Shown in pieces: positions 25,961 through 34,447 of a stretch of 64,000 bases of DNA. The notes beneath the pieces were generated by a model, which saw nothing but the letters and a program-made list of their open reading frames with translations, ran no database searches and was not told the DNA's origin. Position 1 is the first letter of the stretch, and each line of letters opens with the position of its first letter. The DNA is from an uncultured Clostridia bacterium (GTDB taxonomy: Bacteria; Bacillota; Clostridia; Oscillospirales; Ruminococcaceae), in contig CANQUM010000001.1 in assembly GCA_947627045.1 (NCBI GenBank), positions 1 to 64,000 of the forward strand. The letters run 5' to 3'. The position numbers and the translations under genes are program-made.

Positions 25961-26733
25961 ATATTCCTCAGCTCCTTTAAAGCAGCCGATATGTTATCAC
26001 TTCTCATAAGCGTTTCGCCTATAAGTACAGCATACGCTCCCAGATGTCGGATAGTCTTCATATCTTTACTATTCTTAATTCCGCTTTCGGAAACGATTAT
26101 CTTGCTTTTTGGAATATAAGACGCCAGTTTGCCGGTCGTGTTGAGGTCAACCTCAAAGGTTTTTAGATTTCTGTTATTTATGCCGATTATATCTGCATCA
26201 ATACTAAGTGCTGTATCAAGTTCGCTTTCATTGTGAACCTCTACAAGGCAGTCAAGCGACAGGGAAGCAGCAAGCTGATAAAATCTGTTAAGAGTTTCCT
26301 TATCAAGAATCGCCGCAATAAGCAAAATTGCCGACGCACCAATTGCTCTTGCCTCGTAAATTTGGTACTCGTCAATGATAAAGTCTTTTCTGAGAATAGG
26401 GATACTGACACATTCTGCAATGCTCTTTAAATACTCAGACGAACCCTGAAAGTAATACTCCTCAGTAAGGCAGGAAATAGCGTCTGCCCCTGCCGATTCG
26501 TATTCTTTTGCAATTTCTAAGGGATGAAAGTCAGGTCTTATGAGCCCTTTAGAAGGAGATGCTTTTTTAACTTCACATATAACGCTCAATCTATCGTTGG
26601 AAAGTGCAGATTTGAAACCTTTTGTCTTAAAATCAGTATCAAAAGCCTGTTGCTTTATCGTTTCAAAGGGAACTTTTGACATTTCTTTTTCAAGCTGTAT
26701 TTTTCTTTTTTCGATTATATCATCTAATATCAT
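25957..26733 (-). CDS. trpC: Indole-3-glycerol phosphate synthase
   Basis: 258 residues. It has VICEVKKASPSKGLIRPDF (catalytic Lys), ISCLTEEYYFQGS, PILRKDFIID, IGINNRNLKTFEVD and ESGIKNSKD. It closes carboxyphenylaminodeoxyribulose phosphate to indole-glycerol phosphate. The ribosome site upstream is weak (GGTG). A 265-base gap holding two R repeats in opposite orientations separates it from trpGD. Confidence 0.96.
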   Translation of the reverse strand: MILDDIIEKRKIQLEKEMSKVPFETIKQQAFDTDFKTKGFKSALSNDRLSVICEVKKASPSKGLIRPDFHPLEIAKEYESAGADAISCLTEEYYFQGSSEYLKSIAECVSIPILRKDFIIDEYQIYEARAIGASAILLIAAILDKETLNRFYQLAASLSLDCLVEVHNESELDTALSIDADIIGINNRNLKTFEVDLNTTGKLASYIPKSKIIVSESGIKNSKDMKTIRHLGAYAVLIGETLMRSDNISAALKELRNI

Positions 26734-26792
26734 ATAATTATCACCAAAATATATTTTTTACATATCTCAGATACAAAAATTTTTATTTATAA

Positions 26793-26999
26793 GCAGAGTC
26801 AGCGCGGCTCGCCGGCAACGATGACGTTGCATTCAGTGCCGCCTATTATTTGTTAGTTAAATGTAAAAATAAGCACAACGGCGGGTTATTAATTGATAAA
26901 TAATAATTAATTGTCAATTATTCAGACCTGCCGTTTATCAGAGGTTTAACATCTATCTAATTTATAATAGGCAGCAGAGCCAGCGGTGGCTCGCCGCTC
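26793..26999. repeat. Two R repeats in inverted orientation between trpGD and trpC
   Basis: A plus-oriented copy (26793-26884, with hairpin GCAACGATGACGTTGC at 26815-26830 and ends CCGCC/GGCGG) is followed by a minus-oriented copy (about 26935-26999) that reaches the stop codon of trpGD. Heptad-like TTAATTGATAAATAA sequence lies between them. Confidence 0.75.
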
Positions 27000-28645
27000 T
27001 AGTTTTTTGCTTCTGCATTAGTAAATTCTATTAATTCCTCCAGCTTTTTCAAAGCTGCTCCGCTGTTGATTGATTTCTCAGCCAGCTTTATTCCGTCAGC
27101 AATGGTATCGGCTTTTCCCGTTACATACAAAGCGCAGCCTGCATTAAGAAGAACAATATCTCTCTTTGAGCCTTTTTCTTTTCCGCTAAGAATATCTCGA
27201 GTGATCTGTGCGTTTTCTTCGGGAGTTCCGCCCTTGATTTCATCTTTTGAAGCACGCTTAAAGCCGAAGTCTTCAGGACAGATTTCATACTTATCGATTT
27301 TGCCGTCATTGATTTCGCAGACAGTGGTTGCATCAGAAATTGAAATTTCGTCTAGTTTATCGTTTCCGTAGACAAGCATTGCACGCTTTATTCCGAGATT
27401 AATAAGAACCTTTGCCATATTGTCCATAATGTCAGGAGAGTAAACGCCAAGCACCATATATTCTGCAAATGCAGGGTTTAAAAGAGGTCCCATTATGTTG
27501 AATACGGTTTTTATGCCGATTTGCTTTCTGACAGGGCCTACAAATCGCATTGCAGGGTGATAGCTTTGTGCAAACAGAAATGATATTCCTATTTCATTAA
27601 TACACTTTTCAGCCTGCTCCGGAACGGTAGATATTTTAACACCCAATGCTTCAAGACAGTCAGCAGCACCGCTCTTTGAAGATGCGCTTCTGTTACCGTG
27701 CTTTGCTACCTTCTGACCTGCTCCTGCAATAACAAATGAAGATGTAGTAGAGATATTAAAACTGTTTGACATATCTCCGCCTGTTCCTACAATGTCAATT
27801 GAATCTGAGCAGTTTTTCAGCTTTGACGCTTTTTCTCTCATAACCTTAGCAAAGCCTGTTATCTCGTCTATCGTTTCGCCTCTTACAGACATTGCAGTAA
27901 GCAAAGAAGAAGTCTGAGCAAGAGTGGCTCTGTCGCAGGTTATAATATCCATAGCCGTGTAAGCCTCGTCCTCTGTGAGGGTTTCTCCGTTTGCCACCTT
28001 TGTAATGTACTTTTTAAGTTCTGTTCTTTCGCTGTCGGGAACCATAATATTATCACTCACTTTCGTTTTTATTCCTGCAATATTATTGAGGAAGTTCTCT
28101 ATAATTTTCCGTCCAGTATCTGTCATAACAGATTCAGGGTGGAATTGAACACCATAGGTAGGATGCTCCTTATGTCGGAGTGCCATAATTTGATTTTTGC
28201 TGTCGTAACCAGTGATCTCAAGACATTCAGGCAAGGTTTCGCTGTCAACAATAAGAGAATGGTATCTTGCTACCTTGATTTTTTTGGGGAGACCAGAAAA
28301 CAAAGGATTATCCGTTTTCAGAGTTATATCGCTTGCCTTTCCGTGAAGCTGTTCTTTTGCAATAACTACTTTGCCTCCAAAAGCCTCCGCAATAGACTGA
28401 TGTCCGAGACAAACGCCTAAAATCGGCAGTTTACCGCTGAAATACTTTATTGCGTCAACCGATATGCCTGCGTCTTTAGGGTAGCAGGGACCTGGCGAAA
28501 TGATTAAAGCGTCGGGACTGAGGGCTTTAATTTCAGCAATGGTTATCTCGTCGTTTCTTGCGACCTTAATGTCGCTGTAAAGCTCGCCTATATACTGGTA
28601 AAGGTTATAGGTAAAGCTGTCGTAATTGTCGATTATCAGAATCAT
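26999..28645 (-). CDS. trpGD: Fused anthranilate synthase glutaminase / anthranilate phosphoribosyltransferase (TrpG-TrpD)
   Basis: 548 residues. Residues 1-~190 are a class I glutamine amidotransferase (nucleophile Cys in LGVCLGHQSIAEAFGG, His/Glu in VQFHPESV). Residues ~210-540 are anthranilate phosphoribosyltransferase (VGTGGDMSNSFNISTTSS for PRPP binding, KHGNRSASSKSGAADCLEALG). The first domain feeds ammonia to TrpE and the second transfers ribose-5-phosphate to anthranilate. The fusion also occurs in some enterobacteria. GGAGG precedes the start. Confidence 0.97.
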   Translation of the reverse strand: MILIIDNYDSFTYNLYQYIGELYSDIKVARNDEITIAEIKALSPDALIISPGPCYPKDAGISVDAIKYFSGKLPILGVCLGHQSIAEAFGGKVVIAKEQLHGKASDITLKTDNPLFSGLPKKIKVARYHSLIVDSETLPECLEITGYDSKNQIMALRHKEHPTYGVQFHPESVMTDTGRKIIENFLNNIAGIKTKVSDNIMVPDSERTELKKYITKVANGETLTEDEAYTAMDIITCDRATLAQTSSLLTAMSVRGETIDEITGFAKVMREKASKLKNCSDSIDIVGTGGDMSNSFNISTTSSFVIAGAGQKVAKHGNRSASSKSGAADCLEALGVKISTVPEQAEKCINEIGISFLFAQSYHPAMRFVGPVRKQIGIKTVFNIMGPLLNPAFAEYMVLGVYSPDIMDNMAKVLINLGIKRAMLVYGNDKLDEISISDATTVCEINDGKIDKYEICPEDFGFKRASKDEIKGGTPEENAQITRDILSGKEKGSKRDIVLLNAGCALYVTGKADTIADGIKLAEKSINSGAALKKLEELIEFTNAEAKN

Positions 28646-28756
28646 TATGAATCCTCCAAAATTTAAAGTATTCAGCCAAGAATATTTATCCGCTGAATAT
28701 TGTTATTTATTAACAGTTAAAAAGTTATTTTAGTGTTATTGTTTTTTAAATTGCAG

Positions 28757-28828
28757 CACGCCGTTGTACAAATCTATACGTTAATCAAACATTTCAAAGG
28801 TATCAGAGCCATCGGCGGCCCGCTGCAG
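28757..28828 (-). repeat. R repeat overlapping the 3' end of trpE
   Basis: Minus-oriented copy (CGCCGTTGTAC ... TTTCAAAGG ... GCCCGCTGCAGCC). The last ~8 codons of trpE lie in its GC-rich end, so the repeat supplies the TrpE C-terminus and stop codon. Confidence 0.7.
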
Positions 28829-30290
28829 CCTCTTTAATAGCATTAATTACTGCCAATGCTTTGTTACATGATTCCTGATACTCGTTTTCAGGAACGCTGT
28901 CTAAGACTACTCCTCCGCCTGCCTGCACATAAGCCTTGCCGTTTTTGAAAAGCACTGTTCTTATTGCAATGCAGGTATCAAGACTTCCGTCAAAGGCAAG
29001 GTAGCCGACCGTACCGCCGTAAAGACCTCTGCGGGTAGGTTCGAGTTCGTCTATTATTTCCATAGCTCTTACTTTCGGCGCACCTGAGAGTGTTCCTGCA
29101 GGAAGAACAGCCATAAGAGCGTCAAGAGGTTCTTTATCTCTGTCGAGTTCTCCCTCAACGTTTGAAACGAGGTGCATAACCTTTGAATAGCGTTCAACTA
29201 TCATATAGTCGGTAACATTAACGCTGCCGAATTTTGATACCTTACCGATGTCATTTCTGCCGAGATCTACAAGCATTGTATGTTCTGCACGTTCCTTAGG
29301 GTCGTTGAGAAGCTGTTGTTCGTTTTTGTGATCCTCCTCATCTGTTGAACCACGTTTAATTGTTCCTGCAATGGGTTTTGTGATAACCGTTCTGCCGTTT
29401 ACCGACACTAGCTTTTCGGGAGACGCACCTGCAAAGGCGTAGTTTTTGTGTTTGAAGTAGTAAAGGTAAGGGGAGGGGTTTGTCGAACGCAGCATTCTGT
29501 AAACATCAAAGCTGTCTGGCGGATTATCCACCTCAAACCTTTGCGAAGGAACGACCTGAAAAATGTCGCCGTTTCTTATGTATTTCTTTGCCTTCTCAAC
29601 ATTTGCCAGGTATTTTTCTTTAGTGATATTAGACCTTACTTCAATATCCTTTTTGTCCTTTTTTACAGAGACACTTCCTTTTGAAACATAGCTTTTTAAA
29701 ACATCTATTATTTCGTCTTTTCTTTTTATGCAGTTGTCATACTGCTTGTCAATATTGCCGTTTGAGTGAACATTCAGAATAATAACAGCCTTATTGCTTA
29801 GGTGGTCGAAAGCGACGATCTCATCAAACAGAAAGAGATTAGCGTCAGGCATATCTAGGTCGTCTTTTGGCGGATTGCAGAGAGTTTTCTCAAAGTATCT
29901 CACCATATCGTATGCAAAGTATCCGATAAGACCCCCAGTCAGCTTCGGACGGTTGGGAAATCGTGGAGACTTATATTCCTTTAGAATATCTGACAAAAAT
30001 TTGATAGGGTCAGATACCTCGTATTTTTTATCGCCGTCGCCAGTTGAAATAACAGCGATTTTGTCTTTCAGCGTAATTTCAGCCTTTGGGTTTATTCCTA
30101 CAAATGAATACCGTCCCCACTTGTCGCTGTTGTCGACCGATTCAAGTATAAAGCAGTTGTCATAAGCCTCATGCAGGGCGTTAAATAACTGAATAGGTGT
30201 GAATGAATCTACAAGCAGTTCGTAGAACACAGGAACTGTCTTATAATTTTTTAAAATATCTTTGATTTCTTCCCTTGACGGATAAAGCAT
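28803..30290 (-). CDS. trpE: Anthranilate synthase component I
   Basis: 495 residues. The N-terminal part contains FILESVDNSDKWGRYSF, matching the LLES region that binds tryptophan for feedback inhibition. The C-terminal chorismate-binding domain has IFQVVPSQRFE, PSPYLYYF, GASPEKLV, ITKPIAGTIKRG, PAGTLSGAPKVRAMEII and RRGLYGGTVGYL. It converts chorismate and ammonia to anthranilate with TrpG. I chose ATG 30290, preceded by AGGAGG, over an upstream in-frame start. First gene after the T-box leader. Confidence 0.96.
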   Translation of the reverse strand: MLYPSREEIKDILKNYKTVPVFYELLVDSFTPIQLFNALHEAYDNCFILESVDNSDKWGRYSFVGINPKAEITLKDKIAVISTGDGDKKYEVSDPIKFLSDILKEYKSPRFPNRPKLTGGLIGYFAYDMVRYFEKTLCNPPKDDLDMPDANLFLFDEIVAFDHLSNKAVIILNVHSNGNIDKQYDNCIKRKDEIIDVLKSYVSKGSVSVKKDKKDIEVRSNITKEKYLANVEKAKKYIRNGDIFQVVPSQRFEVDNPPDSFDVYRMLRSTNPSPYLYYFKHKNYAFAGASPEKLVSVNGRTVITKPIAGTIKRGSTDEEDHKNEQQLLNDPKERAEHTMLVDLGRNDIGKVSKFGSVNVTDYMIVERYSKVMHLVSNVEGELDRDKEPLDALMAVLPAGTLSGAPKVRAMEIIDELEPTRRGLYGGTVGYLAFDGSLDTCIAIRTVLFKNGKAYVQAGGGVVLDSVPENEYQESCNKALAVINAIKEAAAGRRWL

Positions 30291-30412
30291 AAATATACCT
30301 CCTATAAGATGTAAGAAGTTAGAGACAATAAGCAAGAACTAATCTTTCCAACAAAGCATAAGTCTGCTTTTCTCAAAGTTAAACATTAATCTGATTTTAT
30401 AAAAACTGCACT

Positions 30413-30596
30413 TGCCGGCGAGCCGCCGGTGGCTCTGCTGCCTATTATAAGTTAAATAAATGTGAAAGATAGCGTAACGGCAGGTCAAATATAGTACAGA
30501 CTTTAAAATTGCTATATTAAAAGTTTGCTCTAATTATAGTCCACCGTAAAACAAACTTATAATATTAAACTAATTTTCCAAAGGCGGCAGAGAATT
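30413..30596. repeat. R-type repeats between the T-box and trpE
   Basis: A GCCGGCGAGCCGCCGG hairpin region, then TGCCTATTATAA ... AACGGCAGG (to 30483), then the TTAAAATTGCTATATTAAAAG tail shared with 17591, and a reverse R end (TTTTCCAAAGGCGGCAGAG) at 30578-30596. It fills the ~320-nt leader between the T-box terminator and trpE. Confidence 0.65.
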
Positions 30597-30611
30597 CAAC
30601 TTAATTATTGC

Positions 30612-30956
30612 AATAAAAAAGCCTATCGTTTCACATTAGAAATCTAATGGGACGATAGACATCGTGGTGCCACCCAAATTTATGATAAACTCACATTTAC
30701 CAACTCAGCAAAGTACGCAGCTTTTTACCATTTGGCAAATTGCATCAATACTTCTTTTCGTTAACGCCGAAAACCAGCGGCATAGGATACTTGAATATGC
30801 TCTAACCTGAAAATATCAGAACATAACTTTCACCCGGCTCCTCACAAACCCATTCGCTGAAAATCGTATATGCCTTTATTCCACCTTCAAAGGCTCTCTG
30901 TAACATCGTAAAATCAGCTACTTACTTTTGCTCACAGGATTTAAAATATTTGATTA
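30612..30956 (-). ncRNA. T-box riboswitch, tryptophan-specific (TGG specifier)
   Basis: Minus-strand leader of the trp operon. Stem I carries AGTA on the 5' side and GAA next to a TGG codon (bases 30852-30850), as in the specifier loop, plus the AGAGAGCC motif. The T-box sequence GGGTGGCACCACG is at 30675-30663; its TGGC bulge pairs with an uncharged tRNA ending GCCA, and bacterial tRNA-Trp normally has discriminator G. A terminator (30659-30615) ends in TTTTTT. Uncharged tRNA-Trp should favour the antiterminator and turn on trpE through the methyltransferase gene. Confidence 0.93.
30615..30659 (-). terminator. T-box attenuator terminator
   Basis: On the minus strand CTATCGT and ACGATAG close the hairpin, with an inner ATTAG/CTAAT stem, followed by GGCTTTTTT. 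It competes with the antiterminator built on the T-box sequence. Confidence 0.88.
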
Positions 30957-30962
30957 CTATAT

Positions 30963-30991
30963 ATTATATTCCAGACTTATAAATTTGTCAA
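30963..30991 (-). promoter_or_regulatory. Promoter of the trp operon
   Basis: On the minus strand, consensus TTGACA (30991-30986) and TATAAT (30968-30963) have a 17-base spacer. Transcription would start near 30956. Confidence 0.92.
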
Positions 30992-31080
30992 GCATTTTTT
31001 TAAAATAATTGACAAATTTCAATTTCTCCAAAAAACATTAAATAGTCTAAGCGTTTAAGCAGTTCAAAAAAGAAAAGTTA

Positions 31081-31638
31081 TTACTGTTCATTTTCAGTTT
31101 CCTTTTGAGAAGGATCAATAGCGTCTACAGTCATTTTAACAGACGAGCCATAAGGCTTTTTCTTGCCAACCTGCGGAGAGAGCGAAATTATATCTCCGCT
31201 TTCGGTACCCCACTTGTGCTTATACTTGATTTTCACCTTAAATCCCAGCGACTTCAGAACTGTCTGTGCAGCAAGATAATCCATATCAGAAACGTTCGGA
31301 ATTTCAATCAACTGAACGCCCTTGCTAATTACAATATTAACAGGAGTACCTATAGAAATTTCCTCACCTGCATTTACGCTCTGCCAGGAGATTTTATTTT
31401 TACTCACTTTGTCGTTATACTGTTTTGTTACAATCAGCGGAATGTTCTCGGTCTGAGCGACAGCCTGCGAATAGGTAAGACCGCTTAAATTTGGCATAAT
31501 TACTTTAGTCTGAACCTCCTCGCTCTGAACCTGTTTAAGCGAGGGCGTTTTGTAAAACAGCTCAGGGAATTTACAACCGCTTAGCGAAAGCACAGACAAA
31601 ATACATAAGCTTATAAAAAATAGTTTTTTTAATTTCAT
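31081..31638 (-). CDS. PASTA-domain lipoprotein
   Basis: 185 residues. A signal peptide ends in lipobox LSGC (Cys near residue 22), so the protein should be anchored on the outer face of the membrane. Two PASTA repeats follow: about residues 47-110 (MPNLSGLTYSQAVA ... TPVNIVISKG) and 111-176 (IEIPNVSDMDYLAAQTVL ... GSSVKMTVDA). PASTA domains bind peptidoglycan fragments or mediate protein contacts, usually attached to Ser/Thr kinases or PBPs. Here they stand alone on a lipid anchor. It lies 262 bases downstream of nadC on the same strand. AAGGAG precedes the start. Confidence 0.85.
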   Translation of the reverse strand: MKLKKLFFISLCILSVLSLSGCKFPELFYKTPSLKQVQSEEVQTKVIMPNLSGLTYSQAVAQTENIPLIVTKQYNDKVSKNKISWQSVNAGEEISIGTPVNIVISKGVQLIEIPNVSDMDYLAAQTVLKSLGFKVKIKYKHKWGTESGDIISLSPQVGKKKPYGSSVKMTVDAIDPSQKETENEQ

Positions 31639-31699
31639 AAATAGTCTCCTTTCAGAGATTAGAAATTAGAGATAAGAAATTAGACATTTAGGCGCTAGT

Positions 31700-31848
31700 C
31701 TGCCGTTGTACGAAGTAAACACATTATGCTAACTTTTCAAAGTCAGCACTGGCTGCAAAGTAACTATTGCCGGCGAGCCGCCGGTGGCTCTGCTGCCTTT
31801 GACGAGTTTTCATAATGTGATTATTTTGTACAACGGCAGGCTAGTACT
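31700..31848. repeat. Inverted pair of R elements (large palindrome)
   Basis: Two ~47-base R copies face each other: CTGCCGTTGTAC with CACATTATG on the left, CATAATGTG with GTACAACGGCAG on the right, separated by ~50 bases with a GCCGGCGAGCCGCCGG region. The transcript could form a long hairpin between nadC and the PASTA gene. Confidence 0.8.
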
Positions 31849-31871
31849 TAGTACAAAAAGTAAATTCTTGC

Positions 31872-31891
31872 TTCTTGCCTCTTGCCTCTGT
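31872..31891 (+). repeat. Heptanucleotide repeat (CTTGCCT type)
   Basis: CTTGCTT, CTTGCCT and CTTGCCT in register just downstream of nadC; the complementary type (AAGAGGC, AAGAGAC) lies at 32774-32794 just upstream of nadC. Confidence 0.55.
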
Positions 31892-31900
31892 CAGCAGGGC

Positions 31901-32743
31901 TCACCCCTGTTGCATTTTCATAGATATATCGAATGCCTTGACTGAGTGGGTGATCGCTCCGACAGAGATAATATCGACTCCGGTTTCGGCAATGCCAACT
32001 ACTGTATCCTCTGTAACATTTCCGCTGGCCTCAATCTTTGCCTTTTTGGACACTATTTTAACAGCCTTGCTCATAGTTTCAATGTCCATATTGTCAAGCA
32101 TAATAATGTCAGCACCGCAGTTAAGTGCCTCTTCTACTTCATTAAGATTTCCCGTCTCGACTTCTATCATAACAGTATGACCCAGCTTTTCTCTAAGAGC
32201 CTTTACAGCATTTGTAATACTTCCGTAAGCGTCTAAGTGAGTATCTTTAAGCATTGCACAGTCGGAAAGATTGTAGCGGTGGTTTTTTCCTCCGCCGACC
32301 GTTACTGCATATTTCTGTAATGATCTAAGTCCGGGAAGAGTCTTTCTTGTGTCTGCAATTGAAGCATTTGTACCTTCGACAAGTTTGACCAGCCTGTTTG
32401 TCATTGTTGCAATGCCCGAAAGGTGCTGAAGCAGGTTAAGTGCCGTTCTTTCGCCCTTTAAAAGTACCTTTGTTTTTCCGGTGATCGTGGCGATTATATC
32501 ACCGTTTTTGACTCTTTCTCCGTCTTGAATCTTAATGTCAAACTCGGTTTTATCATCAAGCAGAGTGAATACCCTGAGAGCTATATCAATTCCGCAGAGA
32601 ATACCGCTGTCTTTAGCAACATATTTTGCAGTGCTCACGCTGTCATCAGAGATAAGATAGTCGGTAGTAACGTCTATGTAGTTTATATCCTCTCTGATAG
32701 CGTTGATTATAATGCTGTCGATTTCCATTTGTAAAGGTTGCAT
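31901..32743 (-). CDS. nadC: Nicotinate-nucleotide pyrophosphorylase (carboxylating), NadC
   Basis: 280 residues. It shows GERTALNLLQHLSGIATMT, ADTRKTLPGLRSLQKYAVTVGGG (PRPP and quinolinate contacts), IMLDNMD and EASGNVTEDTV. It makes nicotinate mononucleotide from quinolinate and PRPP. Its last codons and stop lie in a GC-rich repeat (GCAACAGGGGTGAGCCCTGC), another case of a repeat supplying a gene end. nadB lies 2.6 kb upstream on the same strand; nadA is not in this window. GAGGAGG precedes the start. Confidence 0.96.
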   Translation of the reverse strand: MQPLQMEIDSIIINAIREDINYIDVTTDYLISDDSVSTAKYVAKDSGILCGIDIALRVFTLLDDKTEFDIKIQDGERVKNGDIIATITGKTKVLLKGERTALNLLQHLSGIATMTNRLVKLVEGTNASIADTRKTLPGLRSLQKYAVTVGGGKNHRYNLSDCAMLKDTHLDAYGSITNAVKALREKLGHTVMIEVETGNLNEVEEALNCGADIIMLDNMDIETMSKAVKIVSKKAKIEASGNVTEDTVVGIAETGVDIISVGAITHSVKAFDISMKMQQG

Positions 32744-32801
32744 ATTGTCCTCCTCATTCTACCGGAGACAAAAAACAAGAGGCAAGAGACAAGAACAATT
32801 T

Positions 32802-34019
32802 CTAATCTCTAATGTCTTGCTTCTGTTTTCCGGTATCTTTATTTTTAATAATTATCGTATCTCCCAAATCTTTATTTGTCTCAAGAGCTTTTACGATTTT
32901 TTTCTCCTTGATTCTTGTGTTTACCGACCTCTGAAGTATCTTGTATATGGTAGCTGTTATCGGAACTCCTATAAGCATTCCAGCAATACCGAAAAGGCCT
33001 CCGCCTACGGTTATGCCTGCTAAAACCCACATTCCCGGAAGCCCTACTGATTTACCTACAACTTTCGGGTAAATAAAGCCCTGCTCGCACTGCTGAAGTA
33101 TAATTAAAAATATGATGAACATAACGGCTTTTATCGGGCTAACTGTGAATATCAGAAAAGCTCCGATAAACGCTCCGATAAATGCTCCCACTATGGGTAT
33201 CAAGGCGGTAAGACCTACTACAGCGGCAGTAACACCTGCATACGGAAAACGAAGTATTACCATTCCTGCAAAACAGAGAAAGCCAAGAATTACCGCTTCA
33301 ATACATTGACCTGTAATAAAGCTGGAAAAGGTTTTGTCAGCAATTTTAAGATAGCTTAGAAGCTTTTTTGTTCTCTCCTTTTTGCCGTATGCCTCTATTA
33401 ATTTCTTAAATTGTTTTGACAGTTTTTCTTTATTGAATAAAATATATACCGCAAATATAACTGCAATTACAATGTCTGCAATTGTTCCTGCTATAGAGCT
33501 TGTTACTGATATTACAGAGCTTAAAATCTCTGAAGAATTTACCTTGAAATATCCTATCATAGCAGGCTCTAAGTGCTTCCAGCTAAAATCAATGCTGTTT
33601 ACTTTGTTTCTGATGAAGTCTGCGGTTATGTTTTCGTTCACCCATGACTTTATAACGTCAACAGAGCGGGGAACAGCGTCGCTTAAAAGTTCAAAGCACT
33701 TATAAAGCTCAGGTATAACTATTATTACTATGCCGATTATTATTGCCAGAACCGTGAGTATTGAAAGTATAATGCAAACCGCTCTTTTTGACTTTTTTAT
33801 AATTTTTCGCTCAGAATTCGGAAAATATATGCTTTCGTACTTTTTCATAACTATATTCAGTATATATGCAATAACACAGCCGAGAATAAGTGCAAAGCAA
33901 GCGTCAATAATTTGTACAAAAAAGCTCACCGCTATTGTGAAGTATTTTATTACCAGACAAGCAATTACCAGTGCGGCTATTATTAGTATAGTTTTTTTTG
34001 TTTTCTTGTTTATTAACAT
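32802..34019 (-). CDS. AI-2E family membrane transporter
   Basis: 405 residues with about eight hydrophobic segments, a charged hydrophilic region around residues 120-180, and the family's C-terminal pattern (GFIYPKVVGKSVGLPGMWVLAGITVGGGLFGIAGMLIGVPI). The AI-2E (PerM/TqsA/YtvI) family includes exporters of small molecules and Na+/H+ antiporters; the substrate here is unknown. It is separated from nadC by 58 bases with heptanucleotide repeats. A GGTG ribosome site precedes the ATG. Confidence 0.88.
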   Translation of the reverse strand: MLINKKTKKTILIIAALVIACLVIKYFTIAVSFFVQIIDACFALILGCVIAYILNIVMKKYESIYFPNSERKIIKKSKRAVCIILSILTVLAIIIGIVIIVIPELYKCFELLSDAVPRSVDVIKSWVNENITADFIRNKVNSIDFSWKHLEPAMIGYFKVNSSEILSSVISVTSSIAGTIADIVIAVIFAVYILFNKEKLSKQFKKLIEAYGKKERTKKLLSYLKIADKTFSSFITGQCIEAVILGFLCFAGMVILRFPYAGVTAAVVGLTALIPIVGAFIGAFIGAFLIFTVSPIKAVMFIIFLIILQQCEQGFIYPKVVGKSVGLPGMWVLAGITVGGGLFGIAGMLIGVPITATIYKILQRSVNTRIKEKKIVKALETNKDLGDTIIIKNKDTGKQKQDIRD

Positions 34020-34073
34020 TTATTACACCTTAATTATTAGTATATAAAATATAAAATGCAATGCAGAGTTTTA

Positions 34074-34298
34074 TTAATTGACCATTTTATCGTCATTATC
34101 GTCTACATATTCCATAATATCTCCCGGCTGACAATTTAATGCCTTGCACAGCTTGTTTATGGTTTCAGTAGTTACATTTTTATCGTTGTTTAAAGCTGTT
34201 AATGCACTTTGAGATATAATATTTTCCTGTCTTATCCTATAAGTACTTAATCCTTTTTCTTTCATTAACTTAAATAGTTTGTCAAATTTTATAGACAT
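34074..34298 (-). CDS. Small XRE-family DNA-binding protein (cassette copy 2)
   Basis: 74 residues, a single helix-turn-helix of the Cro/CI type: MSIKFDKLFKLMKEKGLSTYRIRQENIISQSALTALNNDK, then TETINKLCKALNCQPGDIMEYV. The ending CQPGDIMEYVD is shared exactly with the 52706 protein. Divergent from the family A gene at 34448, with ~150 bases between that carry two facing promoters and a palindrome. A regulator of the pair is likely. Confidence 0.85.
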   Translation of the reverse strand: MSIKFDKLFKLMKEKGLSTYRIRQENIISQSALTALNNDKNVTTETINKLCKALNCQPGDIMEYVDDNDDKMVN

Positions 34299-34349
34299 AA
34301 TATATCAGCCTTTCAATGATATTATTCACGATTTATAATGTATAAATTG

Positions 34350-34378
34350 CATATAAATCCTCAAAAATATTTGTGCAA
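34350..34378 (-). promoter_or_regulatory. Possible promoter of the XRE gene at 34074
   Basis: On the minus strand, TTGCAC (34378-34373) and TATATG (34355-34350) are 17 bases apart. It is a weaker match than the facing promoter at 34387. Confidence 0.4.
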
Positions 34379-34386
34379 CTTATATA

Positions 34387-34426
34387 TTGAATATACACCA
34401 ACAATGGTATATAATAAAAATATACC
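34387..34426 (+). promoter_or_regulatory. Promoter and palindrome of family A gene, copy 2
   Basis: TTGAAT (34387-34392) and TATAAT (34410-34415) with a 17-base spacer. Perfect 7-bp arms GGTATAT (34406-34412) and ATATACC (34420-34426) surround the -10 box, placing an operator where bound protein would block polymerase. Confidence 0.65.
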
Positions 34427-34447
34427 AAGCAAAAGGAAGTGTCAATA

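Noticed and set aside
34439-34447. GTG at 34439 as start of the A gene (and the equivalent GTG before the A' genes)
   Set aside because: It overlaps the conserved AAGGAAGTG ribosome site; the ATG nine bases later is correctly spaced in all copies.
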